Below, piece by piece: positions 20,556 through 30,847 of a DNA stretch of 64,000 nucleotides; position 1 is the first letter of the stretch, and every line of letters begins with the position of its first letter. The stretch is from Henckelia pumila (Eukaryota > Streptophyta > Magnoliopsida > Lamiales > Gesneriaceae), in contig NC_133120.1 of the NCBI RefSeq assembly GCF_033568475.1, positions 93,266,151 to 93,330,150 of the forward strand. The letters are read 5' to 3'. The notes beneath the pieces were generated by a model, which saw only the letters and a list, made by a program, of their open reading frames with translations, made no database searches and was not told the origin of the DNA. Position numbers and translations under genes: made by a program.

Positions 20556-20981
20556 ATAATCAAATCATGCATAAACCAACAATGCTTCCACTGGAACATG
20601 TATATCTCCTCGAAGGTCTGTGCTCGAGCCAACTTCCATAACCGTTTTCTCCTGTGCAAATGTGAAGATGGAGCATACATTGTTTTCTTGATTATGAAAG
20701 CCCAATATTTTTTGTTATGTCGACGATAACTTCTCAACACCTAAATAAAAATAAAATAATTTACATTGAGCTTAAAAAGATAAAATCTTGTATGAAAATT
20801 TTAATAAAATTAGATAATAATAAATAATATTGGGCTTTCATAATCAAGAAAACAATGTATGCTCCATCTTCACATTTGCACAGGAGAAAACAGTTATGGA
20901 AGTTGGCTCGAGCACAGACCTTCGAGGAGATATACATGTTCCAGTGGAAGCATTGTTCGTTTATGCATGATTTGATGATAA
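20556..20981. repeat. Large inverted duplication (hairpin) with ~155-bp arms
   Basis: The arm at 20556-20709 returns inverted at 20826-20981 with only a few mismatches. The loop is about 116 bp. The arms have average base composition, unlike the AT-rich flanks. One frame of the right-arm sense strand reads like an exon piece after a plausible CAG acceptor (FTFAQEKTVMEV...) and ends in a stop, so the source may be a gene fragment, which I cannot name. The right arm ends about 5 bp before the 5' LTR of the copia element at 20987. A transcript across it would fold into a long near-perfect stem. Confidence 0.85.
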
Positions 20982-20986
20982 TAAAA

Positions 20987-21205
20987 TGTTACAATATTAT
21001 GGATGTCAAAGATTTGGGTGATCGAACAAATCTTCAAGAGATGGTAAAGAATCAAGATAATATCAATTCCTTGTAATTGCATAGTTACCATACTCGAGAA
21101 TTTCTTGTACCTATAAATAGGTCACTTATATAATACTTTTGATATATTGAATTTACTTGTTTTCTTTGCATATTTTTTGGTTAGTTTATCCTTTATTTTA
21201 TAACA
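20987..21205 (+). repeat. 5' LTR of copia-1
   Basis: 219 bp, TGTTACAAT... to ...TATAACA. It contains a TATA box (CTATAAATAG at 21111-21120). It differs from the 3' LTR at four sites, near 21062, 21080, 21133 and 21176. Confidence 0.95.
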
Positions 21206-21219
21206 CGTTATCAGCACGA
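21206..21219 (+). other. Presumed primer binding site of copia-1
   Basis: CGTTATCAGCACGA follows the 5' LTR directly, where a tRNA primer would anneal. The same 14-mer follows the 5' LTR of copia-2 at 28703. It differs from the usual initiator-Met TGGTATCAGAGC. The priming tRNA is not identified here. Confidence 0.6.
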
Positions 21220-21663
21220 TTTTGCTAATGTTTTTCAATTTCATGGTTTTCATATAATTATCTCTCCGGCACATCTTACTCACGTCACCCACCACCGCCA
21301 ACCTTGAGTGTCTCGTATTGAATTTGATGTATAATAATTTTGTAGATTATCATTTTCTTTATCCACGTCTGACGCCACCCACAATCACCAACTTTCAAAT
21401 TCTTAAGTTACTTTTTGAATGTTATCCGTATGCTAATTAATTCATTTATGGCTTACACTATCATGTATAATTCTTTTGTCATATTCTTGACTCATGGCAT
21501 GATTACGTGAACTTGAGTATATGCACCATCCATATTTTGTTCCCTTTTAATCTACTATTATTTCATAAAACATCAGTTTACATGTATATATTATAATTAT
21601 GTTTAGAGATTTTTTATTGATGAATATTATATGATTCTAATTTTTTTTTTTTTAGATTTCATC

Positions 21664-22787
21664 ATGTCGAATATCTCAAAGCTTGAATTTGCCGCTCTTG
21701 ATATCTCCGACAAGAATATCTCTCTTGGATACTAGATGCTGAAATACATCTAGATGCTATGGGTATTGAAAATACAATCAAAGATGAAAATAATGAATCA
21801 CCGCAAAACCGTGCAAAGGCTATGATATTCCTTCGTCACCATCTTCATGATGGTTTGAAAATTGAGTATTTGACGATAAAAGATCCTCTTGATCTGTGGA
21901 ATAATTTGAAAGAGAGATATAGCCATCAAAAGACGGTGATTCTCCCAAAAACACGCTATGATTGGATGCATTTGCGCTTACAAGATTTTAAGTCTGTAAG
22001 TGAATATAATTCTGCATTATTTCGCATCAGTTCACAATTGAAATTGTGTGGAGAAAAAATAACTGATGATGATTTTTTGGAAAAAACATATTCCACGTTT
22101 CATGCCTCTAATGTTCTCCTGCAACAGCAGTATAGAGAGAAAGGCTTCAAAAAATATTCTGAATTGATTTCATGTTTACTTGTGGCTGAGCAAAATAATG
22201 AATTATTGATGAAAAATCATGAAATCCGTCCCACTAGAGCCAACCCATTCCCTGAAGTGAATGTGGCGATGCATGATGAAAAAAGAAAACAAAATAAGAC
22301 CGAATTTGGTCGTGGTAGTGGTCATGGTCATGGACGTGGCCGTGACCGTGGACGTGGACGTGGACGTGGACGTGGCCGTGAGCGCCGTCGAGGACGCTTT
22401 CATCCGTATAATCGTGGGCATGAAGAGCCACGTGACTATAGTCATAGCAATCAAAAGAATACAAATTATCAAAAATGGGGTAATGACCAAGCAAAAAAAG
22501 TTGAAATTGGTCAAAATAATATGCCAAAGAAATCAGAAAATGAGTGCTATAGATGTGGAATAAAAGGGCATTGGTATCAAAATTGTCGTACGCCCAAACA
22601 CCTTGTTGATCCCTACCAAGCATCAAAAGAAAAGGCAAGAGATATAGAGACTAATTTTATTTATCAAAGTGAAGATTTAAGCCAAGTCCCATCCTTCTCA
22701 GCACCTTTCGATGTTTCTGATTTCTTTGAAGACCCAGATGGGAGAATTGATCATTTGATTGGAGATGGCAGCGTGCAGAATTATTAA
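21664..22787 (+). pseudogene. copia-1 gag (capsid and nucleocapsid), one frameshift
   Basis: Copia-type Gag (UBN2/retrotran_gag region). The reading frame opens at ATG 21664 (MSNISKLEF). It is lost to a one-base shift near 21714-21720, where frame 1 runs into TAG. The remainder is open to 22787. The C-terminal half has a Gly-Arg repeat tract (about 22305-22400) and a CCHC zinc knuckle, CYRCGIKGHWYQNC, at 22545-22586, both expected for RNA binding. A downstream ATG at 21759 could still start a shortened Gag of 342 aa. Its frame differs from that of pol, and an AT-rich spacer of about 180 nt separates the two. Confidence 0.9.
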
Positions 22788-22966
22788 ATATTTTATCTAT
22801 CGTTTAGTTATATGTTTTGATTTATTTAATGTTTTTGAGTTATTTTTATTTAAGACAATATTAAGTTGGTTTAATTGTTTTTTATTATGAATAAAAGTTA
22901 TTTATTTCATATTGTCTTTATTATGAATTTTTTTATTCTTATTAATTCTATTATTTTGAATAGAAT
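22788..22966 (+). other. T-rich gag-pol spacer of copia-1
   Basis: About 180 nt of very T-rich sequence with stops in all plus frames. It ends in TTTTGAATAG just before the pol ATG at 22967, which resembles the 3' end of a plant intron. Copia-2 has a comparable spacer at the same place. Confidence 0.6.
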
Positions 22967-25900
22967 ATGGACTTTGGACATGAAGTCAATGATGGAGATT
23001 TATGTCTTGTTGATAGTGCGACAACGCATTCTATATTTAAGAAGGATAAATATTTCTCATATTTGCAAATGAGAAAAAGTAATGTCAACACAATTTGTGG
23101 TAGTACAAACATTATTGAAGGCTCCGGAAGAGCAAATATTATATTACATGGAGGGACAAATTTTATTATCAATAATGCATTATTCTCTCCTAAGTCTCAA
23201 AGGAATTTATTGAGCTTTCAAGATATCCGACGGAAATGGATATCATATTGAGACTGTAAGCCAGGAAGGAAAAGAATATCTTTTTATTACGAAAGAAATG
23301 TCGGGAAAGAAATACATTGTTGAAAAATTACCGACATTTACTTCTGGCTTATACTACACAAAAATAAATGTAGTAGAGATAAATGCCACAGTTGACCAGA
23401 AAGTCATTGATATGAATACGTTTATGACTTGGCATAACCGTTTGGGACATCCTAGTTCTATAATGATGCGAAAAATTATAGAGAATTCACATGGGCATCA
23501 ATTAAAGAACAAAAAGGTTCTAAATTTTAAAGAATTCTCATTTGATGCATGTTCTCAAGGCAAATTAATTATTAGGCCTTCACCGACTAAAGTTGGTATT
23601 GAATCACCTACATTTTTGGAAAGAATACAAGGTGATATTTGTGGACCAATTCACCCATCATGTGGACCATTTAGATATTTTATGGTTTTGATTGATGCAT
23701 CAACAAGATGGTCATATGTATGTTTACTATCATCTCGCAACTTAACGTTTGCTAGATTATTGGCTCAAATAATTCGATTAAGAGCACAATTCCCAGAATA
23801 TCCCATTAAGAGGATTCGTCTTGATAATGCCGGTGAATTCACATCCCAAACTTTTAATGACTATTGCATGTCAATTGGGATAATTGTTGAACATTCTGTT
23901 GCTCATGTTCATACACAAAATGGTCTCGCTGAGTCATTGATTAAACGTCTCCAATTAATAGCTAGACCATTAATGATGAGAACGAAACTCCCCACGTTAG
24001 TTTGGGGACATGCTATTTTGCATGCAGCAACACTTATACGCATCAGACCTACTAGTTATCATGAATTCTCCCCTTTACAATTAGTTTTTGGCCAAGAGCC
24101 TAATATTTCCCATATAAGAATTTTTGGATGTGCGGTGTATGTTCCAATTAGTCCATCACAACGCACTAAAATGGGTCCTCAAAGGAGATTGGGAATATAT
24201 GTGGGATATGATTCTCTATCGATTATCAAATATTTAGAGCCCACGACGGGAGATATTTTCACGGCACGATTTGCCGATTGTCATTTTGATGAAACAAAAT
24301 TTCCAACATTAGGGGGAGAAAATATGAGATCACCAAGTGAATTAACTTGGAATGCATCACTACATCAATTTGATCATCGGACAAGTGAATGTGAACTTGA
24401 AGTTCAAAGAATAGTCCACTTGCAAAATATTGCAAATAAATTACCTGATGCATTTAGTGATGTGAAAAGGGTGACTAAGTCATACTTACCGGCTGCTAAT
24501 GCTCCAGCACATATTGATGTTCCCAAAGAAATATCAAATGATGAGTCAATTGCTCGACTCAAGCGTGGTAGACCAATTGGATCCAAAGACAAAAATCCAC
24601 GAAAAAGAAAAGGAGCAAATAATATGAATCAACATATTGAGATATCTGATTCATTGATTAATAACTCTGAAAAAGTTGATCATCAAATCCCCAATGAAGT
24701 TCAAGTACTTGACAATGAAGAGATCTCGATAAATTATGTCAAAACGGGGAAACGATTAAATCGAGCAGAAATTATTGTCGACAATAAGTTTGCATATGCC
24801 ATGGCATTTGATGTTAATGAAGATGATGATCTAGATCCTAAATCTATTACTGAATGTCGTAATAGACATGATTGGCCAAATTGGAAAATGGCAATACAAG
24901 AAGAGTTAAACTCACTAGCAAAACGTGAGGTTTTGGGACCTGTTGTCCAAACACCAAAAGGGGTAATTCCCGTGGGTTGTAAATGGGTTTTTGTACAAAA
25001 ACGAAATGAGAAAAATGAAGTGACTAGATACAAAGCTCGATTAGTAGCACAAGGTTTTTCTCAAAGACCCGGTATTGATTATGAAGAGACGTACTCTCCT
25101 GTGATGGATGCAATTACATTTCGATATCTTCTTGGCATGGCCGCACAAGAAAAACTTGAAATGCATCTTATGGACGTTGTTACTGCATATTTGTACGGAA
25201 AACTTGATAATGATATCTACATGAAAATTCCTGAAGGATTTAAGATATCAGAAGCATTTGCTTCAAATTTTGCAAACGTTTGCTCCATTAAACTACAAAG
25301 ATCCTTGTATGGACTAAAACAATCTGGGCGCATGTGGTACAAGAGACTTAGCGACTATTTGTTGAAAGAAGGCTACAAAAATGATCCAATTTGTCCATGT
25401 GTTTTTATTCAAAAGAATGGATCAAAGTTTGTCATTATTGCTGTATATGTCGATGATTTAAATATCATTGGAAGTCCCGAAGAACTTGAAAAGATAGTTG
25501 ATGTCTTGAAAAGGGAATTTGAGATGAAAGACTTAGGCAAAACAAAATTTTGTCTTGGTTTACAAATTGAACATCTGGCAGATGGAATTTTAGTCCATCA
25601 ATCCACATATACAGAAAAAGTGTTGAAGCGATTTTATATGGATAAAGCCCATCCATTGAGTTCGCCCATGGTTGTTCGATCACTTGATGTGGAAAAAGAT
25701 ATTTTTCGACCTCGTGATGAGCAAGAAGAACTACTTGGTCCAGAAGTACCATATCTTAGTGTAATTGGTGCATTGATGTATCTTGCTAATAGTACTAGAC
25801 CGGAAATATCATTTGCTGTAAATTTGTTGGCAAGATATAGTTCTTCTCCTACACAAAGGCATTGGAATGGAGTTAAACATTTATTTAGATATCTTCAGGG

Positions 25901-26447
25901 CACTCATGATTTGGGTTTATTTTACTCTAATGCTTGTAATTTGCAATTTATTGGTTATGCAGATGCTGGGTATTTATCTGATCCACATAAAGGAAAATCA
26001 CAAACTGGGTACTTATTTACTTATGGTGGAACAACTATATCTTGGAGATCTACGAAGCAAACCATGGTCGCTACCTCATCAAATCATGCAGAAATACTTG
26101 CAATCCATGAAGCCAGTCGAGAATGTGTTTGGTTGAGATCGATGATTCATCATATTAAAGAGGAATGCGGCTTGTCTTCTACTAAAAACTTGGCTACAAT
26201 ACTCTACGAAGACAATGCGGCTTGTATTGCTCAACTGAAAGATGGATACATCAAAGGTGATAGGACAAAGCATATATCCCCCAAGTTCTTTTTCACCCAT
26301 GATTTGCAAAAGAAAGGTGATATTGAAGTTCAACAAATTCGCTCAAGTGATAACCTTGCCGATCTTTTCACAAAATCATTGCCCACATCAACTTTTGAGA
26401 AATTGGTGTACAAAATCGGAATGCGGCGACTTAGAGATTTCAAGTGA
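22967..26447 (+). pseudogene. copia-1 pol polyprotein, one frameshift
   Basis: Order is protease, integrase, reverse transcriptase, RNase H. The protease part (22967-23251) has the DSATTH active-site region. A one-base shift near 23230-23236 breaks it, and the frame resumes and stays open to TGA 26445-26447. The integrase finger keeps its His pair (near WHNRLGHP), but the first Cys of the expected CxxC is Phe (FDAC). The DDE core is visible (GDICGPIH, RLDNAGEF, HTQNGLAES). RT shows YKARLVAQGF, SLYGLKQ and YVDD (25446-25457). RNase H shows the YADAGYLSD and LYEDNAAC regions. With two lesions in all, this is a recently inserted copy that has probably lost self-sufficiency. Confidence 0.93.
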
Positions 26448-26651
26448 TGTTCGCAACAGGGGGAGTTAATCCAAACTGCACTTTTTTTTCCTAGTCCATG
26501 ATTTTTCCCAAGTGGTTTTTCATGACAAGGTTTTTAACGAGGCAGTTTAGCAATAATGAGGGATGTTGTACTCTTTTTCCTTCACTAGATTTTTATCCCA
26601 TTGGGTTTTTCCTAGTAAGGTTTTAACGAGGCACATCCGTCGAATGACATC

Positions 26652-26880
26652 CAAGGGGGAGTGTTACAATATTATGGATGTCAAAGATTTGGGTGATCGA
26701 ACAAATCTTCAAGAGATGGTAAAGAATCAAGATAATGTCAATTCCTTGTAATTTCATAGTTACCATACTCGAGAATTTCTTGTACCTATAAATAGGTCAC
26801 TTATGTAATACTTTTGATATATTGAATTTACTTGTTTTCTTTGCATATTCTTTGGTTAGTTTATCCTTTATTTTATAACA
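26652..26880 (+). repeat. PPT and 3' LTR of copia-1
   Basis: The polypurine tract AAGGGGGAG, at about 26653-26661, is followed directly by the 219-bp 3' LTR (26662-26880). LTR structure is the same as the 5' copy. The TATA box is present. Confidence 0.93.
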
Positions 26881-28186
26881 TAATTTAGTATTATTAGCTT
26901 CACAAAATTATCTACTAAATGTTACAAGCAATAACATGATGACTCCCCATAAATAGTCGTTCAGGTGCTTGATAATCTCAGGATGTCTGTTCGAGAAAAA
27001 TTGAACTCGTCGAATAGAATGTAATGATATGAAAGTATAATACCTCTCAAAATAAAATGTTTAGATGTTCATGTTTGCTATCTACCTTTAATATCATTGT
27101 GAGTTTCTTTCATATATAAAGATAAATCACAATAAGGACATTATCGTCATCGTTTAGAAACACGAACATCTTATGATGTGGTGTTATGTATTGCATAATC
27201 ATGAATTCCGAAAAAAATTATGCTCATTTGTTGAGACTCACAAATATATTCATCAAAATACACCCAATATAGATTGAAATTACAAACATATGTTTTTTTA
27301 TGTTTATAACAACAAAAAAAACAAGGTTTTCATATTTTATTTTGAACATAATAAATAACATAACATTTAATATAATAAGATAAACAATGAAGATCATGAC
27401 TTTATTCATAACCCATTCCGCAACAAAAATATCACAAAATCACAACTGTAAATAGAATATTCAAATACTATAAAAACTATCCCATACAATCTTTATAATC
27501 CAGTACTAAACTATAAAAATTGACAATAAAATCGTTATAATCAAGAACAATAACGAATTTCAGATAATTAACCTATAATTAGTTGAGATGAACCACAGAC
27601 CCACAGACCCACAGAGATACATAAAACCTAAATATTGGTCATCAAATCTGTATAATTCTAATTTTTTATGAAACTTCCAGATAACCACCACACAATATGC
27701 ACAAACAACAAAGAATCAGTCAATTGAAAAAGATTAAAAAAAGAAACAATCATCCAGATGAAATTTTATCTAAAAAATTTCTTAATTTTCCAGCAAAAAA
27801 AAAAAAAATACCTTGAAGTTGATGTTTCAATGTCGCTTTTCACATAGATTTTCAAAATCAGACGCTTCTTCACTTTAAACTTCTTTCATCTCATTTTTTT
27901 GCACCAAAGTTCGACGAAAAAGTACAGATCGTGGTTGGTTTAAACATTGAAATTCAAGTAGAAAGAGGTTGAAGAGATGGAAGATTGGAAGGGGAGAGAA
28001 TTATTATTAAAAAATAGGTTATTAATTAGTTTATATTATATTTAAGGGCAATTTCGTAATTTACTTTATTTAGGGAGTTCAAACAATTGTCATTATGTAA
28101 TCAGAGAGTTAGAACAACAAATTTCTGACACAGGGATTGAGAGCAAACTTTAACTTTCTATTAGGTATTTATTGATCATTTCTCGG

Positions 28187-28230
<44 letters not shown>

Positions 28231-28413
28231 AAAAAAATGTTTAGACTAACTAACTTTGATCTTCGATATTTATCAATTTACAAAAATATCAAATTTTTAT
28301 TCAAGAACAAAATATAATAAGATCTTGGTTTAGTAAATTCGTGATATATCTATATTTATTATTTAATATATCTTATCCACTTCCAAAAAAATTAAATTTA
28401 TAAAAGTTTTTAT
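26881..28413. other. AT-rich interval between the two copia elements
   Basis: No protein-like ORF or transposon ends were recognised. A triple repeat of CAGACCCA is near 27597. A less AT-rich stretch at about 27830-28000 could be an exon remnant on the minus strand (it ends in CAAG/GTATTT), but I cannot assign it. A TA dinucleotide run lies at 28190-28226. Confidence 0.5.
28190..28226. repeat. (TA)n microsatellite
   Basis: Uninterrupted TA dinucleotides over about 37 bp in the AT-rich interval upstream of copia-2. Confidence 0.95.
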
Positions 28414-28702
28414 TGTTGAAAATATGTTGTTATTATTATTATTATTATTATTTAAAGTTGAATGTTGAATGTTGAATATTGAATATTGAGTTGTAAAATG
28501 TGGAAAATTAGTGTGTGATGATGTAGATGATGATGTATTAATATTTGGATTAATCTCCAAATGAGATCTATAAATAGGTCTCTCCATTTATGTAGAAAAA
28601 TACAATTGAGTTGAGAGAAAATTATTATAAAGTGTAGAGTTTGATATATTTTGAGTTTTGGAGTTTTTACTTTTTACCATAAATTTTTTACTTTTTCCAA
28701 AA
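28414..28702 (+). repeat. 5' LTR of copia-2
   Basis: About 289 bp. It has a TTA microsatellite near its start (28427-28452), short GAATGTT/GAATATT repeats and a TATA box (CTATAAATAGG near 28569). The 3' end is slightly eroded compared with the right LTR, which ends CACAACA. The end is set by the following CGTTATCAGCACGA. Confidence 0.85.
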
Positions 28703-28716
28703 CGTTATCAGCACGA
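28703..28716 (+). other. Presumed primer binding site of copia-2
   Basis: CGTTATCAGCACGA, identical to the 14-mer that follows the copia-1 5' LTR. Its conservation between two diverged elements supports a primer role. Confidence 0.6.
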
Positions 28717-28812
28717 TCGCTCGAAGGTTCTCTATAATTTCCGACGCTCCAAAACACAAATAAAAGACAAAAATATTCAACAAGTAAGTATATTTATTTT
28801 ATTGTTTATATA

Positions 28813-29312
28813 TTTTTTATGTATATATATTAATATATAATTTCATGTTATTATATAAAAGGCTGTCTATGACACCGACCTTATAATAACGTGATATGAT
28901 ATATATTTATTATGTATATATACTAACTATATTAATATATAATTTCATGTTATTATATAAAAGGATATCTATGACACTAACCTTATAATAACGTGATATG
29001 ATATATATTTTTTATGTATATATATTAATATATAATTTCATGTTATTATATAAAAAGTTGTCTATGACACTGACCTTATAATAACGTGATATGATATATA
29101 TTTATTATGTATATATACTAACTGTATTAATATATAATTTCATGTTATTATATAAAAGGTTGTCTATGACACTGACCTTATAATAACGTGATATGATATA
29201 TATATTAGTGTGTATTTATATACTAACTATATACGTATAATCTCATATTATTATATAAAAGGATGTCTATGACACCGAACTTATAATAATGTGATATGAT
29301 ATACATAATTAT
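28813..29312 (+). repeat. Five-unit tandem repeat in the copia-2 leader
   Basis: Five head-to-tail units of about 91-102 bp, each with ATAATTTCATGTTATTATAT, a TCTATGACAC block and CTTATAATAACGTGATATGA. Units 1 and 3 are short. Units 2 and 4 carry an extra ACTAACTATATTA-type segment, so the array grew partly as a dimer. Unit 5 is the most diverged. It lies between the PBS and gag. Confidence 0.9.
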
Positions 29313-29399
29313 TTAATTATGATTATCATTATATGCATCACGTGATTATCACGAATTTTTATTCAACACATACTCGATTTTTTTTCCTTACCCTCACAA

Positions 29400-29540
29400 A
29401 CGGTAACAAAACGGCTAGTTTTTTGCCTATAAATATGTTCACTCAAACTCATTTTCAATCACACCAAAATTCACTCTTTCTCTCAAAATATTTACTCCTC
29501 GGTTTTTTTTCGAAGATGAAGATGATGGCATTATAAGGAA
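29400..29540 (+). promoter_or_regulatory. Promoter-like segment inside the copia-2 leader
   Basis: CCTATAAATATG (about 29428) is followed by a CA-rich, pyrimidine-rich stretch and an ATG at 29516 in good context, opening a very short ORF. This looks like a plant TATA box plus 5' UTR, about 300 nt upstream of gag and well downstream of the LTR TATA box. Function is inferred from appearance only. Confidence 0.4.
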
Positions 29541-29719
29541 ATATTTCATCATGATTATGATCATCATGCTCACGAGTCTTGTACTCACCGGCGATTATCC
29601 ACCGTACACTTTTCATATATTTTTAAACATACTTGTACTCGTTGTTTATCTATTATTTTGTATTGTCTTATTAATATAAATTAACTAATAAAATGCATTG
29701 TTATTTTTATAGTACTACC

Positions 29720-30760
29720 ATGTCAAATTTGGCAAAGATTGAATTTGTTACGCTCGATATCACTGGAAAGAATCATAAGTCATGGACTCTCGATGTAGAG
29801 ATGCATCTTGAGTCATTGGGTCTAAGTGATATCATCAAAGAAAATAATATATCATCCTCACAAGAAAAGACAAAGTCTATGATTTTCTTACGTAGACATC
29901 TTGATGAAGGATTGAAATGTGAGTATCTCACAGAAAAAGACCCAATAATTTTATAGAAAGGGTTGAAAGAAAGATTTGAGTATATAAGGAAAGTTATATT
30001 CCCGACCGCCCGTGATGAATGGGATACGTTGAAATTCCAAGACTTTAAAAAAGTCAGTGATCACAATTCTGCGATGTATCGAATAGTCTCGTAATTGAAA
30101 TTTTGTGGGCATGTTGTTACTGAAATGGAAATGCTTGAAAAAACATTTTCCACTTTTCACGCATTGAATATAACTCTATAACAACAGTATAGAGTGCGTG
30201 GATTTTTGAGATATTCTGAACGCATCGCATGTCTTCTTGTGGCAAAAAAGAACAACGAATTGTTAGTAAGAAATCATCAATCCCGACCCACTGGATCAAC
30301 GGCATTTCCAGAAGCAAATATCGTAATTAAAAATGAAAACCAAAATCAAAGGCATAGACCAGATTTTGGTACTGGACGAGGTCGAGGACGTGGGCGTGGG
30401 CGTGGACGTAAAAATGATCGCGGTCATGGTCGCGGCCGTGGATCTGAAAATAATCGAGATAGTTACTTAAATAACTCATCTCCAAAGAACGTCACGAACC
30501 ACCCACAAAAAAGGCAGCATGAAAATACGAGTGAAAATGAAAATCACTCAAAAAGATCTGAGAGTGTTTGTTATAGATGTGACACTCTAAGACATTGGTC
30601 ACATATTTGTCGAACCCCTGAGCACCTATATAAGCTCTATAAAGAATCGACAAAATGGAAAGGAAAAGAGACCAATTTTGTTGAAAACAGTAACCATTCA
30701 AGTGGTTCAACTCATTTCGATGCTGCTGATTTTTCAAATGATTTCGAAGACATTGATTAA
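29720..30760 (+). pseudogene. copia-2 gag, multiple stops
   Basis: Opens at ATG 29720 (MSNLAKIEFVTLD), parallel to copia-1 Gag. In-frame stops occur near 29954, 30092 and 30179. The later half retains a Gly-Arg tract (30374-30450) and a degenerate zinc knuckle (CYRCDTLRHWSHIC). It ends at TAA 30758-30760. The three stops make full Gag impossible. Confidence 0.9.
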
Positions 30761-30847
30761 TATATTGGTGGGAATAGAATGTAACATATTGTATTTTTTA
30801 TGTATTTTTGTATTATGAAACATGTTATATTTTTCATATAATGTCAT

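Larger units (their letters stand above)
20987..26880 (+). mobile_element. Ty1/copia LTR retrotransposon, nearly intact (copia-1)
   Basis: Complete 5.9-kb element with order LTR, PBS, gag, spacer, pol (protease-integrase-RT-RNase H), PPT, LTR. LTRs are 219 bp, begin TG, end CA and differ at four positions by eye, so insertion is recent. Only two coding lesions were seen, one frameshift in gag and one between protease and integrase. The 5-bp flanks (TAAAA left, TAATT right) are not a clean target duplication. The left flank is the inverted duplication at 20556-20981. It is related to copia-2 (28414-53491), with the same leader motif and gene layout. Confidence 0.95.

Noticed and set aside
20459-20740. 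Short ORFs on both arms of the inverted duplication as protein genes
   Set aside because: They are mirror copies within a hairpin and are not full genes; kept only as a repeat.
22203-22638. Minus-strand ORFs rich in His and Asp
   Set aside because: Antisense of the Gly-Arg codons of copia-1 gag; no independent support.
28813-29312. CRISPR-like array
   Set aside because: The units are contiguous 91-102-bp tandem repeats in a plant retrotransposon leader, with no unique spacers.
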